DNA of 64,000 nucleotides from Pectobacterium aquaticum. Lineage in GTDB: Bacteria; Pseudomonadota; Gammaproteobacteria; Enterobacterales; Enterobacteriaceae. Made by a program: the position numbers and the translations under genes. Position 1 is the first letter of the stretch. Every line of letters starts with the position of its first letter. The stretch is taken from positions 2,604,001 to 2,668,000 of the forward strand of contig NZ_CP086253.1 of NCBI RefSeq assembly GCF_003382565.3, given 5' to 3'. The notes below the pieces were generated by a model that saw only the letters and a list, made by a program, of their open reading frames with translations, made no database searches and was not told the origin of the DNA. Of this stretch, positions 27,688 to 35,763 are shown one piece after another.

Positions 27688-27801
27688 AAAATTTTCAAAA
27701 CATTTCCACTTGAGGAAACCCGCAAGGCACATGAGTTGATAGACTCCAGGGTTCATATTGGCAAGATCGTATTAACCACTCGAGCATATCATGCTGCTTA
27801 A
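27688..27801 (+). pseudogene. C-terminal remnant of a zinc-type quinone oxidoreductase
   Basis: A 37-codon open stretch reading FPLEETRKAHELIDSRVHIG then KIVLTT matches the usual C-terminus of NADPH:quinone oxidoreductases / medium-chain alcohol dehydrogenases (FPLE.A..AH.LMES..HIGKIVL). No start or Rossmann domain precedes it. It begins just after a run of eight G near 27669. It is a gene scar in the island. Confidence 0.65.
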
Positions 27802-27869
27802 GCACATCTAGCTCATAGTCGGGTTTGGCAATGATGCCGTTTGCCAGACCTGGCTATGAACGCCGGACA

Positions 27870-28550
27870 TCATGACTCTAAAATATGAACCAACCAGTTT
27901 CCCAAATCAATAAGCTCGGCACCGCAAATGGTATGGGGCATTGGATAGGTGTGCCATGACACGGAATGACCTTGTGCTTGTAAAATATCGCGTGCAGTAG
28001 CCGCTAGCGTTGGTAAAACGATCCTATCTTGTTCACCATAAGCCAGAAAAACAGGGGTATCACAATTCGCCGGATGTTGTTCAGTAACCGTTGTCGATGC
28101 CAACGGCAAATATCCAGATAACCCAAAAATTCCCCCTAAGCGTTGCCCGAAACGAATGCCTGTCATCAGTGACAATGCACAGCCCTGAGAAAAGCCGCCA
28201 ATTACAATTCGCTCCGGCCTTATACCTCGAGTGATCTCTTGCTGTATCAGACTTTTGTAATAGGCCATTGCGATCCGTAGACCGTCTTCATCTTCTTGTA
28301 AAACAAAATTAGGATCCCGTAAGTCATACCAAGCTGCTAAATGTTGACCTCCGGCCCACCTTACCGGTTGTATTGGTGCATTAGGCAATATTACGCGTAT
28401 GGAACCAAGCTGATGTAAGTTGAGACTCCGGGCTACGGGCTCAAATATTTTCCCCGTCGAACCTAATCCATGTAACAAAATAATTGCTGCTTGCGGTTGG
28501 GGACCCGTTTCAAATTCAAGCGGTGGGTGGTGTGGTGTGAGTAATTTCAT
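27870..28550 (-). CDS. Alpha/beta-hydrolase carboxylesterase (phospholipase/carboxylesterase family)
   Basis: 226 residues from ATG 28550 (MKLLTPHHPPLEF); a longer in-frame start at 28616 overlaps the divergent gene. Typical family order: AAIILLHGLGSTGKIF oxyanion region, nucleophile elbow VIGGFSQGCALSL (GxSxG), then YGEQDRIV acid and PMPHTICGAEL with the catalytic His. Such enzymes hydrolyse small esters or lysophospholipids. It is divergent from a FrnE-like DsbA gene with only about 100 bases between starts. The ribosome site is weak. Confidence 0.87.
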   Translation of the reverse strand: MKLLTPHHPPLEFETGPQPQAAIILLHGLGSTGKIFEPVARSLNLHQLGSIRVILPNAPIQPVRWAGGQHLAAWYDLRDPNFVLQEDEDGLRIAMAYYKSLIQQEITRGIRPERIVIGGFSQGCALSLMTGIRFGQRLGGIFGLSGYLPLASTTVTEQHPANCDTPVFLAYGEQDRIVLPTLAATARDILQAQGHSVSWHTYPMPHTICGAELIDLGNWLVHILES

Positions 28551-28654
28551 GATGATTTCATATGCAGAATGGTTGGCGTTGACATTAAAATGATTGTACG
28601 AGTATAGTCGTATCAATGCAACGTGATGTCCCTGCCACTATTCTGGAGAAAATG

Positions 28655-29338
28655 ATGAAAATTGAGATTTGGTCTGATTATGCGTGTCCTTACTGCTATA
28701 TCGGTAAGCGTTATATGGAGCAGGCTTTGGCCGAGTTCAAACATGCAGATGACGTAGAAGTGATCTTCAAAGTCTTTGAATTAGACCCGAGTGCAAGCAC
28801 GACGGTTGAGACGACAACACTGGAGCGTATTGAACATAAATACCGCAAAAATCGGGCTCAGGCGCAGGAGATGATCGACAGTATTGTTTCGATGGGGGCG
28901 GGTGTGGGTTTAGACATGCGCTATGACAGCGTTAATTTTACTAATACTTTTGATGCCCACCGTCTGACTAAGTTTGCCGAAGCCAAAGGGAAAGGGGCTG
29001 TGATGAGTGAGCGATTGTTTCGTGCTTACTTTACCGACAATTTGCCACTGGCAGACCATATCGTACTGACCAATATTGCCGTTGAACTAGGGTTAGATCG
29101 CCAAGAAACGGAAGCTATGCTGGCATCTGATGCGTTTGAACAAGCCGCCAGAGAGGATGAAATCAAGGCCAGTAAAATGGGCATAAATTCTGTACCTCAT
29201 TTTGTTATTGATGGTAAACAAACTTTGGTGGGCGCTCAACCCAAAGAATATCTGCTTGCGGCTCTGCATCAGCTTTGGGCGAAAAGAGAAACGGATCTGA
29301 TACCCGGTATATCGTGTGGTATTCGCGAGTGTAATTAA
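28655..29338 (+). CDS. DsbA-family oxidoreductase, FrnE-like
   Basis: 227 residues from ATG 28655, with GGAGAAA ahead. Thioredoxin fold with N-terminal KIEIWSDYACPYCYIGKRYM (CPYC redox motif) and a late cis-Pro region INSVPHFVIDGK, the pattern of FrnE/2-hydroxychromene-carboxylate isomerase-type DsbA proteins. No signal peptide, so it is cytoplasmic. FrnE relatives are linked to oxidative-stress tolerance (Deinococcus). A second member of this family in the island is truncated (20862-21080). Confidence 0.88.
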   Translation: MKIEIWSDYACPYCYIGKRYMEQALAEFKHADDVEVIFKVFELDPSASTTVETTTLERIEHKYRKNRAQAQEMIDSIVSMGAGVGLDMRYDSVNFTNTFDAHRLTKFAEAKGKGAVMSERLFRAYFTDNLPLADHIVLTNIAVELGLDRQETEAMLASDAFEQAAREDEIKASKMGINSVPHFVIDGKQTLVGAQPKEYLLAALHQLWAKRETDLIPGISCGIRECN

Positions 29339-29518
29339 TTTATAACAAAAAATATTTATCGATTATTTATATAAAAAATAAAACAAATTTAGCCAATGAA
29401 ACTAATTTCATGCGGCTATTGCGTGAGTAAAAAATACATTATCTGAATATTTATCGGCTGTATTAAGGTAATTATTAACCATGAACAAGATATATATCTT
29501 ATAGATAGAGAAAAATAT

Positions 29519-30517
29519 ATGAACATTAAAAATGTTGCATGCCATTCTATGCAATCAATTGTTGCTAGCGCCATTTTAACCTTTTTTACACCGAATCTTA
29601 TGGCCGCAGAAACACCCCAAAGTGTTAAGGCTGCCAATATTCAAGTGCCTGGTTACTATAGAATGGCATTAGGCAAAGATGTTACTGTCACCGCTTTTTA
29701 TGATGGCCCAGTTTATCTAACACCATCAGTATTAAAAAATACGAGTGGTATTGACCTTGAAAGTATGATGAAAGCCATGTCTGTTTCGATCACCAAAGAT
29801 GGGGTGCAAACCTCGGTCAATGCTTATTTAGTTCAACAAAACGGCCGTCTCGATCTGATTGATTCGGGTGCTGCAAAATGTTTCGGTGATTCTTTAGGTA
29901 ATCTTGTGAGTAATATTAAAGCATCTGGCATTAGTCCTAATGATGTGGATTCAATTATTGTAACTCATATGCATCCAGATCATGCATGCGGCGCAACTAA
30001 TCCAGACGGAACAGCAGCATTTCCGAATGCTGAATTTATTGCGCCGAAAAAAGATGCTGATTATTGGTTAAGCGAGTCGATGGCTAAGACTGTACCAGAG
30101 AATGATCGTAGCTTCTTTGATGCTGCACGCCGTGCTATTGCACCCTATAAGGCATCCGGTCGTTTTCGGACCTTTGAAAAAGGTGAGTCACCAGCTCCCG
30201 GAATTGAGAGTATTGATGAATCTGGTCATTCACCTGGTATGACTGGATATCTGATTGGGAGTGGTGACAAACGACTGTTAGTTTGGGGGGATGTGATTCA
30301 TAGCCATGCAGTACAGTTTAAACATCCTGAAATTTCTGTTGTCTTCGATCATAATCCGAAAGCTGCTATTGCCACCCGCATGCGGATCTTAAATGATGCA
30401 GTGAAAGGAAAATTATGGATTGCCGCTGCACATTTGCCATTTCCTGGAATCGGTCATGTAGTTACTGACGGGAAGGCTTATCGTTGGATCCCGGTGGAAT
30501 ACAGCGCTGTTCGTTAA
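29519..30517 (+). CDS. Secreted MBL-fold metallohydrolase
   Basis: 332 residues with a Sec signal (about 1-30, ending NLMAAE). Complete metal motif VTHMHPDHACGATN (HxHxDH), ESGHSPGMTGYLI and WGDVIHSHAVQF, with AAHLPFPGIGHV as the last His. Resembles periplasmic MBL hydrolases of the lactonase/AHL-lactonase-like group; real substrate unknown. The surrounding DNA is noticeably AT-rich (29339-29520 and onward), unlike the flanking host genes, suggesting a separate donor. The ribosome site is weak. Followed by a strong terminator. Confidence 0.87.
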   Translation: MNIKNVACHSMQSIVASAILTFFTPNLMAAETPQSVKAANIQVPGYYRMALGKDVTVTAFYDGPVYLTPSVLKNTSGIDLESMMKAMSVSITKDGVQTSVNAYLVQQNGRLDLIDSGAAKCFGDSLGNLVSNIKASGISPNDVDSIIVTHMHPDHACGATNPDGTAAFPNAEFIAPKKDADYWLSESMAKTVPENDRSFFDAARRAIAPYKASGRFRTFEKGESPAPGIESIDESGHSPGMTGYLIGSGDKRLLVWGDVIHSHAVQFKHPEISVVFDHNPKAAIATRMRILNDAVKGKLWIAAAHLPFPGIGHVVTDGKAYRWIPVEYSAVR

Positions 30518-30525
30518 TGTGAAAT

Positions 30526-30566
30526 AAAAAAGTCGTCTGAAATTTAATATTCAGACGACTTTTTTG
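30526..30566 (+). terminator. Terminator after secreted MBL gene
   Basis: Perfect stem AAAAAGTCGTCTGAA / TTCAGACGACTTTTT with an 8-base AT loop and T-run, symmetrical and thus usable in both directions. Confidence 0.9.
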
Positions 30567-30695
30567 TATTTACAAAAATGCAGTATAGGATATTAAATGA
30601 ATAAAAATTTCAGGTTGAAGGCTATCTTATAGTTTGTTCATAACTTCTGGCAGACAATGAGACAGACAAAAAAAATAGTTGAGTCGCTGGTTAGG

Positions 30696-31076
30696 CTACG
30701 GGTTGTTATTTTGATACTGAGAGATTGTTTCTAAGATCAAACGATCGTGTGCTAATGGCTTCAAAACGGCATCGAGTAAACCAGGAAAGCGAGCATCCAA
30801 ATCTTCACGTCGTAGCGACAATCTGTATTCACGCCCAACCCGGTGCTGCCATACTACGCCGCTGTCGCGTAAGATCCGCCAATGATGCGTCATTGTCGAT
30901 TTTGGTATGTTCGACAAGATATCACAGCAAAGAAATTCATCGCCTTGTGCAATCATATGTATCGCCGCCAGTCGGATTGGATTACCAAGGGCCACAAAAA
31001 CATTCTCAAGACGAATAGCATCGCGAGTTGGGTGATTTGCTAGGATACTTCTTGAAACCATGTTTTTTTCGTTCAT
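30696..31076 (-). CDS. ArsR-type winged-helix regulator
   Basis: 126 residues from ATG 31076. The longer open frame starts inside the ISAs1 end and is unlikely. Winged-helix segment ENVFVALGNPIRLAAIHMIA, then LSNIPKSTMTHHWRILRDSG and the wing VGREYRLSLRREDLD, as in ArsR/HTH_20 regulators. A CCDI segment in helix 3 region could bind metal or sense thiols, but one motif is not enough to say. Convergent with the secreted MBL gene; may regulate it. Confidence 0.82.
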   Translation of the reverse strand: MNEKNMVSRSILANHPTRDAIRLENVFVALGNPIRLAAIHMIAQGDEFLCCDILSNIPKSTMTHHWRILRDSGVVWQHRVGREYRLSLRREDLDARFPGLLDAVLKPLAHDRLILETISQYQNNNP

Positions 31077-31126
31077 AGTTTTAGAGTACGTGTACCATCG
31101 AATCGAGTCAAGATCATAGCTTATAG

Positions 31127-32155
31127 CAGGGCAGGATTCCACTTTGTTGATGAATTAACCAAAGATAACCTCGCTACGAAAATCTCCTGACCATCCGGCA
31201 CATTGTCGTTTGCCCGCTATGCTATCTTTTTTTCCTTCATGCTGTTTCAGGACACTCAACGCCACTCGATTGAACAGCGCCATATGCGCTGCCCCTTCCG
31301 CGTCTTTCAGGTTCATCTCATCTTCTCTGAAAACCACATCCAATACCCAATGCAGTTGATTTTCTATCCACCAATGCTCGCGTATCATTTGTGACGCTAA
31401 TTTTCCGTATGCGTCGCCAGCCCTTCATCGGCATAACATGAAGAAAAACGCTGTTTAACAAATTCATACAGCTTTTTTTGGTTCCCTTTAATGCCGACAA
31501 TAAACTCGCCTTTACGCTGACAGATAAGCCGCAATGTCTCCACCTGACAATGAAGCGCATCCAGCGTGACGGTCGCATTTTCCAGCGACAGACATTCAAT
31601 AAGCTGGCGGGCCACCGGTCCTTCTTTACCTTTGCTTTCAGTAGATTGTTGATACAACGCAATACCATTGCCAATGTCATAAGCGCTGACGACATGCAGA
31701 GCTTGCGCTAAAAAGCCGTTGCCCGTTCCGCGAAGCGTTTTACCGTCAATCGCTATCTGTTTTCTGCCATTACTGCTGCGACGTTCATTAATCCAGCTTA
31801 ACAGTGCCGACATCAGGGACTGGCTATCTAATGCCTTGATAATATTGGCGATACAGTGACGTTTTGGAATGCCATTAGCAAAAGGAGAATGCTGTCTCAG
31901 CCACGGGAGTTGGCACTCACCGAATTGCTGTATGGCTTTCCATCCCGATGCACCGCTTAGCACAGCGGTAAAGGTGAGGAAAATGACGTCCATCAATTCA
32001 TGCTTTTTATTCGTTTCGCAGCGTGGGTCGGGTATTTCATTGATATAATTAAAGATAGTCATTGTCTTTCACTGAGAGTTAGTGGAGATAAAGCTCAGAT
32101 CAATAAAATCGAAATAAGTTCTCTATTTCAATAAGTAAAGTGGGACCCCGCCCTG
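31127..32155 (-). mobile_element. Right ISAs1-family copy, partly deleted
   Basis: 1029 bp with both termini (CAGGGCAGGATTCCACTTTG at the left with one mismatch to the other copy; CCCGCCCTG at the right). Same orientation as the left copy. The transposase gene has lost a central portion, so it is not autonomous. It abuts the second TCTGATGCCC duplicate. Confidence 0.88.
31155..32062 (-). pseudogene. ISAs1 transposase, internally deleted (right copy)
   Basis: The 5' part (ATG 32062, about 221 codons: MTIFNYINEIPDPRCETNKK, with AIDGKTLRGTGNG and ATVTLDALHCQ catalytic segments) stops after ATHTEN. It is followed out of frame by the 3' part beginning IREHWWIENQLHWVLDVVF. The normal segment between, about 80-90 codons with part of the DDE core, is missing. 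Confidence 0.87.
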
Positions 32156-32165
32156 TCTGATGCCC
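32156..32165. repeat. 10-bp target duplication, right outer end of transposon
   Basis: TCTGATGCCC, identical to 18904-18913, directly beyond the right ISAs1 terminus. Confidence 0.9.
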
Positions 32166-32238
32166 AATGGCGTTGGAAATACTGGATCGCCCGCGCTTTA
32201 TATTCGGGGCGATTTCTGACAGAAATAATATTCAACAT
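32156..32238 (-). pseudogene. GNAT acetyltransferase, 5' fragment (split by transposon)
   Basis: Starts at ATG 32238 and reads MLNIISVRNRPEYKARAIQY, then FQRHWAS up to the right ISAs1 end. It continues in frame through the 10-bp duplication into the 3' fragment at 18530-18913. The start lies 4 bases after the isochorismatase stop, so the two genes were an operon before the insertion. Confidence 0.85.
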
Positions 32239-32242
32239 GGAA

Positions 32243-32767
32243 CTAGCGGCTCATCTTCCATGAAGCAACGATGTGCTCCGTGGTTTCTACCTTAATCGTG
32301 TTGCCCGGAATAATAAAATCCCGCCACACGTCGTTATAATGCGTGATGAGCTGTTCAGCTTTCAGTTCGCCGCGATTGGCCGTCGTGTGGGCATCAGTTG
32401 CAATCGTCAACGCATAGCCGCGGCTGGCTGCATTTTTAATGGTTGCATCAACGCAATAATCCGTCGCACATCCGCAAATCGTAAGGTGGTTAACGCCCAA
32501 CTCAGCCAGCACATCGGCTAACGACGTGCGATAAAATGCATCACACGCCGTTTTGGTGATCGACAAACTGCCCTCTGGCTGGTGCAACTCAGGTAATAAC
32601 TGCCACCCATTGCTGCCAGACAGCATGCCGTCTTCTTCATGCTGAATAAAGATCGTCCGATCTGCTGCATCTGAAAGCTGGTTTATCAATGCGACCGTCT
32701 GCGCTTGTCGCGCTCTTGGCGTTGCAAACACCGCATTTTGCATATCAATCACTATCAAAACCTGCAT
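32243..32767 (-). CDS. Isochorismatase-family cysteine hydrolase
   Basis: 174 residues. Alpha/beta fold beginning VLIVIDMQNAVFA (catalytic Asp), with KTACDAFYRTSL (Lys) and the nucleophile loop LTICGCATDYCVDATIKNA (Cys). This is the nicotinamidase/isochorismatase-like hydrolase superfamily; substrate unknown. AAGGAAAAAAG precedes the start. It was followed, 4 bases on, by the GNAT gene now split by the ISAs1 island. Confidence 0.9.
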   Translation of the reverse strand: MQVLIVIDMQNAVFATPRARQAQTVALINQLSDAADRTIFIQHEEDGMLSGSNGWQLLPELHQPEGSLSITKTACDAFYRTSLADVLAELGVNHLTICGCATDYCVDATIKNAASRGYALTIATDAHTTANRGELKAEQLITHYNDVWRDFIIPGNTIKVETTEHIVASWKMSR

Positions 32768-32855
32768 CTTTTTTCCTTATTTCGACGCTTAACATCGGCA
32801 CGTATTATCATCACGGAGGCAACGGCCTACCATCATACCAACCCGCTAGTTCCGG

Positions 32856-33278
32856 CTAGATCATATTCACTATACCATGAGGATAAAACCTGATTTCCCC
32901 TGAACGCAGCAAATCAATATCAAACCAGCGAGTCACGATCGGAACACCGTTTGTCTCTATCCCATGAATGATATCTTGTTGATAAAGCGACTCATCTTGA
33001 AATCGAGCCTCATAAACAAAGACAATCTCATGGCCCAGTTTGCCATTGTAGGAGAAAATATTCTCTGAAACGCCCAACAGCGAAAAGTCCTTGGTCGCCG
33101 CACTGATTTCCTCCTGAACTTCCCTCTCCGCCGCGGCCTGCGACAGTTCGCCAAAATCGATGCCTCCACCGAGCGGCAACACATAGTGCTCATCTTTTAT
33201 CGGGTCATGCCCTTCGGCTAACAGAATTTTGCCATTATTGCGGAAAAGACAAACTGCTTTTGCTCTGATCTTTTGCAT
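32856..33278 (-). CDS. Nudix hydrolase
   Basis: 140 residues with the Nudix box GGGIDFGELSQAAAEREVQE then EI (GX5EX7REUXEEXGU type, final G position altered). It hydrolyses a nucleoside diphosphate linked to another group; substrate not predictable. GGAGCG precedes the start. Single gene upstream of the isochorismatase, same strand. Confidence 0.88.
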   Translation of the reverse strand: MQKIRAKAVCLFRNNGKILLAEGHDPIKDEHYVLPLGGGIDFGELSQAAAEREVQEEISAATKDFSLLGVSENIFSYNGKLGHEIVFVYEARFQDESLYQQDIIHGIETNGVPIVTRWFDIDLLRSGEIRFYPHGIVNMI

Positions 33279-33778
33279 GCCAACGCTCCAGGTAAACTAC
33301 AGCACTCTTTTGATAAAAAGATATTTTTGGGTAAACGGACAATTTTTGACAGAAAGACACTTATTGATAAACAGCATGTATCGTAGAAAAATGTCATCTT
33401 CTTGTACAGATCAAAATCTTATAGGATGTAATCAAAATGCATTAATAGTTTTTATGTTCAGTTAATGTTTTTCCCTGCCCCCTTTCCTCTCGTTATGTTT
33501 AACTTATTGAAGTTATGTATCTCGTATAATTATTTCAGACATCACATGGGTGAAAAAAGATAAATTCATATTTATCTGCCTGACCATTGATCGCCATCAT
33601 CCTTTCACATTTAGCAGCATCGCTGAGTCATTCTGTGTTTATTTATCTTATTGACTGGTTTTATGTGTATGATGCGCTAAAATTAAGTAACCATTTCTTC
33701 AGATCTGGTGGATCGTGTATTAACGCTGTCTGGCAGTATGCGTAAACCATGTCCAAAGCACAAAAGGGAGGAGAAGCA
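33279..33778. other. Intergenic region before the AriR-like gene
   Basis: About 500 bases, AT-rich, no supportable gene. It holds the promoters of the divergent Nudix and AriR-like genes. No clear operator recognised. Confidence 0.45.
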
Positions 33779-34033
33779 ATGCATCCAGATGTGTCCCCAA
33801 ACGAGAATCCAACATCTGGTGGCCTTGGCCTTGATTCTCAGATCAGCGATATGGAAATGCTTGGCAACATTGTGGAAGAGATCATTCAATCTGGCCATTC
33901 CGTCAGTAACAAGGCTATCATCGCTAAATTAGTCCACAAGATTGAAACAGAATCAAATACCGCTTTTCAGGAAAAATATCGCGCATTGTTAGATCTTATT
34001 GTTTATAAAACTCAGGATGACTTCCTGATTTAA
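33779..34033 (+). CDS. AriR/YmgB-type biofilm and acid-resistance regulator
   Basis: 84 residues from ATG 33779, which GGGAGGAG precedes; an ATG ten codons upstream is less well placed. EMLGNIVEEIIQSGHSVSNK, then AIIAKLVHKIET resembles E. coli AriR (YmgB), a small Hha-like dimeric protein that affects biofilm, acid resistance and motility. Long 5' region and AT-rich context fit a stress-regulated small gene. Confidence 0.78.
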   Translation: MHPDVSPNENPTSGGLGLDSQISDMEMLGNIVEEIIQSGHSVSNKAIIAKLVHKIETESNTAFQEKYRALLDLIVYKTQDDFLI

Positions 34034-34426
34034 TCAGTAGTCAATACATCGATCTATCATTTTTCAGTAACGTTTATACCTTCCAATTTTGGCATTTTAT
34101 TTAATGGCCGCTCGGCCGATTATGAATATATGACTATTAAATAACACCGATGTTTATGCTGCTATTATTCTTGAATAATAACTATCAATTTATTAATAAT
34201 GAGTAGCACAATGTTTATTTATTTTTACTAATCGTTAATATTCATTTCTAAATGTTCAAGGCCAGTGTTATACGTGAACCACTCGCCTATAAAGGCGACC
34301 GTACTACGGTGAAATGGAGAGAGATGCAGTTCCCTTGCCCACAATAGTATCTCATCAAATCCCTGCGGTATTTTCTCGTAATATCGAGGGCTACTCTCTC
34401 CGTCATTCCGAGTTAGCCCCCTCACA
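34034..34426. other. Intergenic region with an unassigned minus-strand frame
   Basis: A minus-strand frame (34228-34494) ends LHLSPFHRSTVAFIGEWFTY, overlaps the start of the cupin gene's 3' end, and has no ribosome site. It could be a decayed gene end but is not recognised. The rest (34034-34227) is AT-rich and empty. Confidence 0.3.
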
Positions 34427-34756
34427 TCAATCGACAACAAACAGCCTAGCGCCCTTCTCGGTGTAGGAGCGATGGGCTTCTGCGTTATCCGCAACCTGAT
34501 AGCTCATTCCCGGTTTAAGGACAAAAACACGACCGTCGTCCAATTCTGTATGAAGCTCGCCTTCAAGGCACAGCAGAATATGCCCTTTAGAGCACCAGTG
34601 ATCGGCCAGATAGCCAGGCGTGTACTCAACAATACGAACCCGAATATTATCAAAACGCTGTGTTCGCCAGTAGGCGATCCCCGTCTCACCTCGGTGCTCG
34701 GTGGGCTCTATTTGCGACCAGTCAGTCGTACCAAACGGAATGTTTTTCATGTCCAT
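34427..34756 (-). CDS. Small cupin protein (DHCW motif family)
   Basis: 109 residues, one cupin barrel: ADHWCSKGHILLCLEGELHT carries the DHWC.KGH motif of the DHCW cupins, followed by FVLKPGMSYQVADNAEAHRS. Metal-binding fold; function unknown. Start at 34756 (or 34750, two codons later). It sits between unrelated genes and is probably monocistronic. Confidence 0.82.
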   Translation of the reverse strand: MDMKNIPFGTTDWSQIEPTEHRGETGIAYWRTQRFDNIRVRIVEYTPGYLADHWCSKGHILLCLEGELHTELDDGRVFVLKPGMSYQVADNAEAHRSYTEKGARLFVVD

Positions 34757-34821
34757 ATTACTGCCCCTATTCTTTAACGTTATCGGTTAACACTCCGCTT
34801 ACCGGCAAGCCATCCGGCACA

Positions 34822-35358
34822 TCAGCGTTTGGCGGTACGGTTCCACGGCATTTTCATCAACAGCCTTGCCATACCACAAAAACCCGTCACCCCAGCAAAC
34901 AGCAACCCTGCCCCAACAAAACCGGAGAGCAGGAAGAAAGCGCTGTTTACGCTGTAACCCAGTAATACACCACCCAGAATCAGTACGCCAGCGACGATTT
35001 GAACCTGCCGCATGAGTTCAATCGGCTGTTTACGATTCACTTCCGTCGAAAATCCTACCTTTTTCCATGCACTCATTCCCCCTTCAAGAAGAAATGCCGT
35101 TGCAGGGGAAACTGCCTGCGCCAGCAAGTCAGCATTCTGTTCCGAGCGCATGCCGGACAGACAATGGAAAATCACAATCTTTCCTGCCCTCTCATCATCA
35201 GGAAGGATATACCCAGCAGAGGAATTCAGCGGGTGCAACCTTGCCTGTGCGATGTGCTCGCGGGCATATTCTTCCGGCTGGCGAATATCAATGAGTATCG
35301 CCCCTTCATCTAACAATTTGCGGGCCTGGATCGGTGAGATAGCAAGTGGCGTTGGCAT
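34822..35358 (-). CDS. Membrane rhodanese, YgaP-like
   Basis: 178 residues. N-terminal rhodanese domain (about 1-110) with active loop FHCLSGMRSEQNA, then a DUF2892-type pair of membrane helices (about 120-165), as in E. coli YgaP. YgaP is an inner-membrane thiosulfate sulfurtransferase sensitive to S-nitrosation. GAGGATCAC precedes the start. Upstream (35464-35484) is a perfect inverted repeat that could be an operator. The usual ArsR-type partner YgaV is not adjacent. Confidence 0.88.
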   Translation of the reverse strand: MPTPLAISPIQARKLLDEGAILIDIRQPEEYAREHIAQARLHPLNSSAGYILPDDERAGKIVIFHCLSGMRSEQNADLLAQAVSPATAFLLEGGMSAWKKVGFSTEVNRKQPIELMRQVQIVAGVLILGGVLLGYSVNSAFFLLSGFVGAGLLFAGVTGFCGMARLLMKMPWNRTAKR

Positions 35359-35463
35359 GATCGTGATCCTCTTTTTGAGTGGCTAAAAACCGGCATAATA
35401 CATCGTTCAACGTGGCATTCAGCCAGCAATGAAGGTGACATCGCTGATTGTCTACGTGCCACC

Positions 35464-35484
35464 ATTAGTTTAGTAAAAACTAAT
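35464..35484. promoter_or_regulatory. Inverted repeat upstream of the ygaP-like gene
   Basis: ATTAGTTT-AGTAA-AAACTAAT, perfect 8-bp arms, 106 bases before the rhodanese start. Candidate binding site for an ArsR/BigR-type persulfide sensor; inference only. Confidence 0.4.
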
Positions 35485-35763
35485 TAAGTGAAATCTAAAT
35501 TAAATAATGGGCACGCGCAACAACTTTCCACGCGGGGAAAGCAATCCAGACTGGACATCGATTTAGCGACTGATACTCTATAAATAGAAACGCTATTTTA
35601 AAAAACAGACATACTGCCGCGATCGCACAAAAGAGATCAGTAACGGTATGGGTAAGTCACTGTATGCATAAGTGCCGTGCAAAAATAATGTTATTTGTGA
35701 GCCACCTTGTGGCTCTGTTTACCGTGCCGACTGGGAAACTTGCGATACCGCCAAGATCGTTTC

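Larger units (their letters stand above)
18914..32155. mobile_element. 13.2-kb ISAs1-bounded composite transposon-like island
   Basis: Two directly oriented ISAs1-family copies (18914-19375 and 31127-32155) enclose about 11.75 kb of cargo. Both outer ends carry the IS terminus (CAGGGCGGGAT.CCACTTT), and TCTGATGCCC is duplicated exactly outside them. Removing the island and one duplicate rejoins a GNAT reading frame (HWAS-DETLMLYEDC). The inner flanks of the two IS copies do not match each other. This is direct evidence of a single insertion event. It may have been composite transposition, or recombination of a circular IS-cargo unit into a pre-existing IS. Cargo is rich in redox proteins and regulators. 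Confidence 0.88.
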
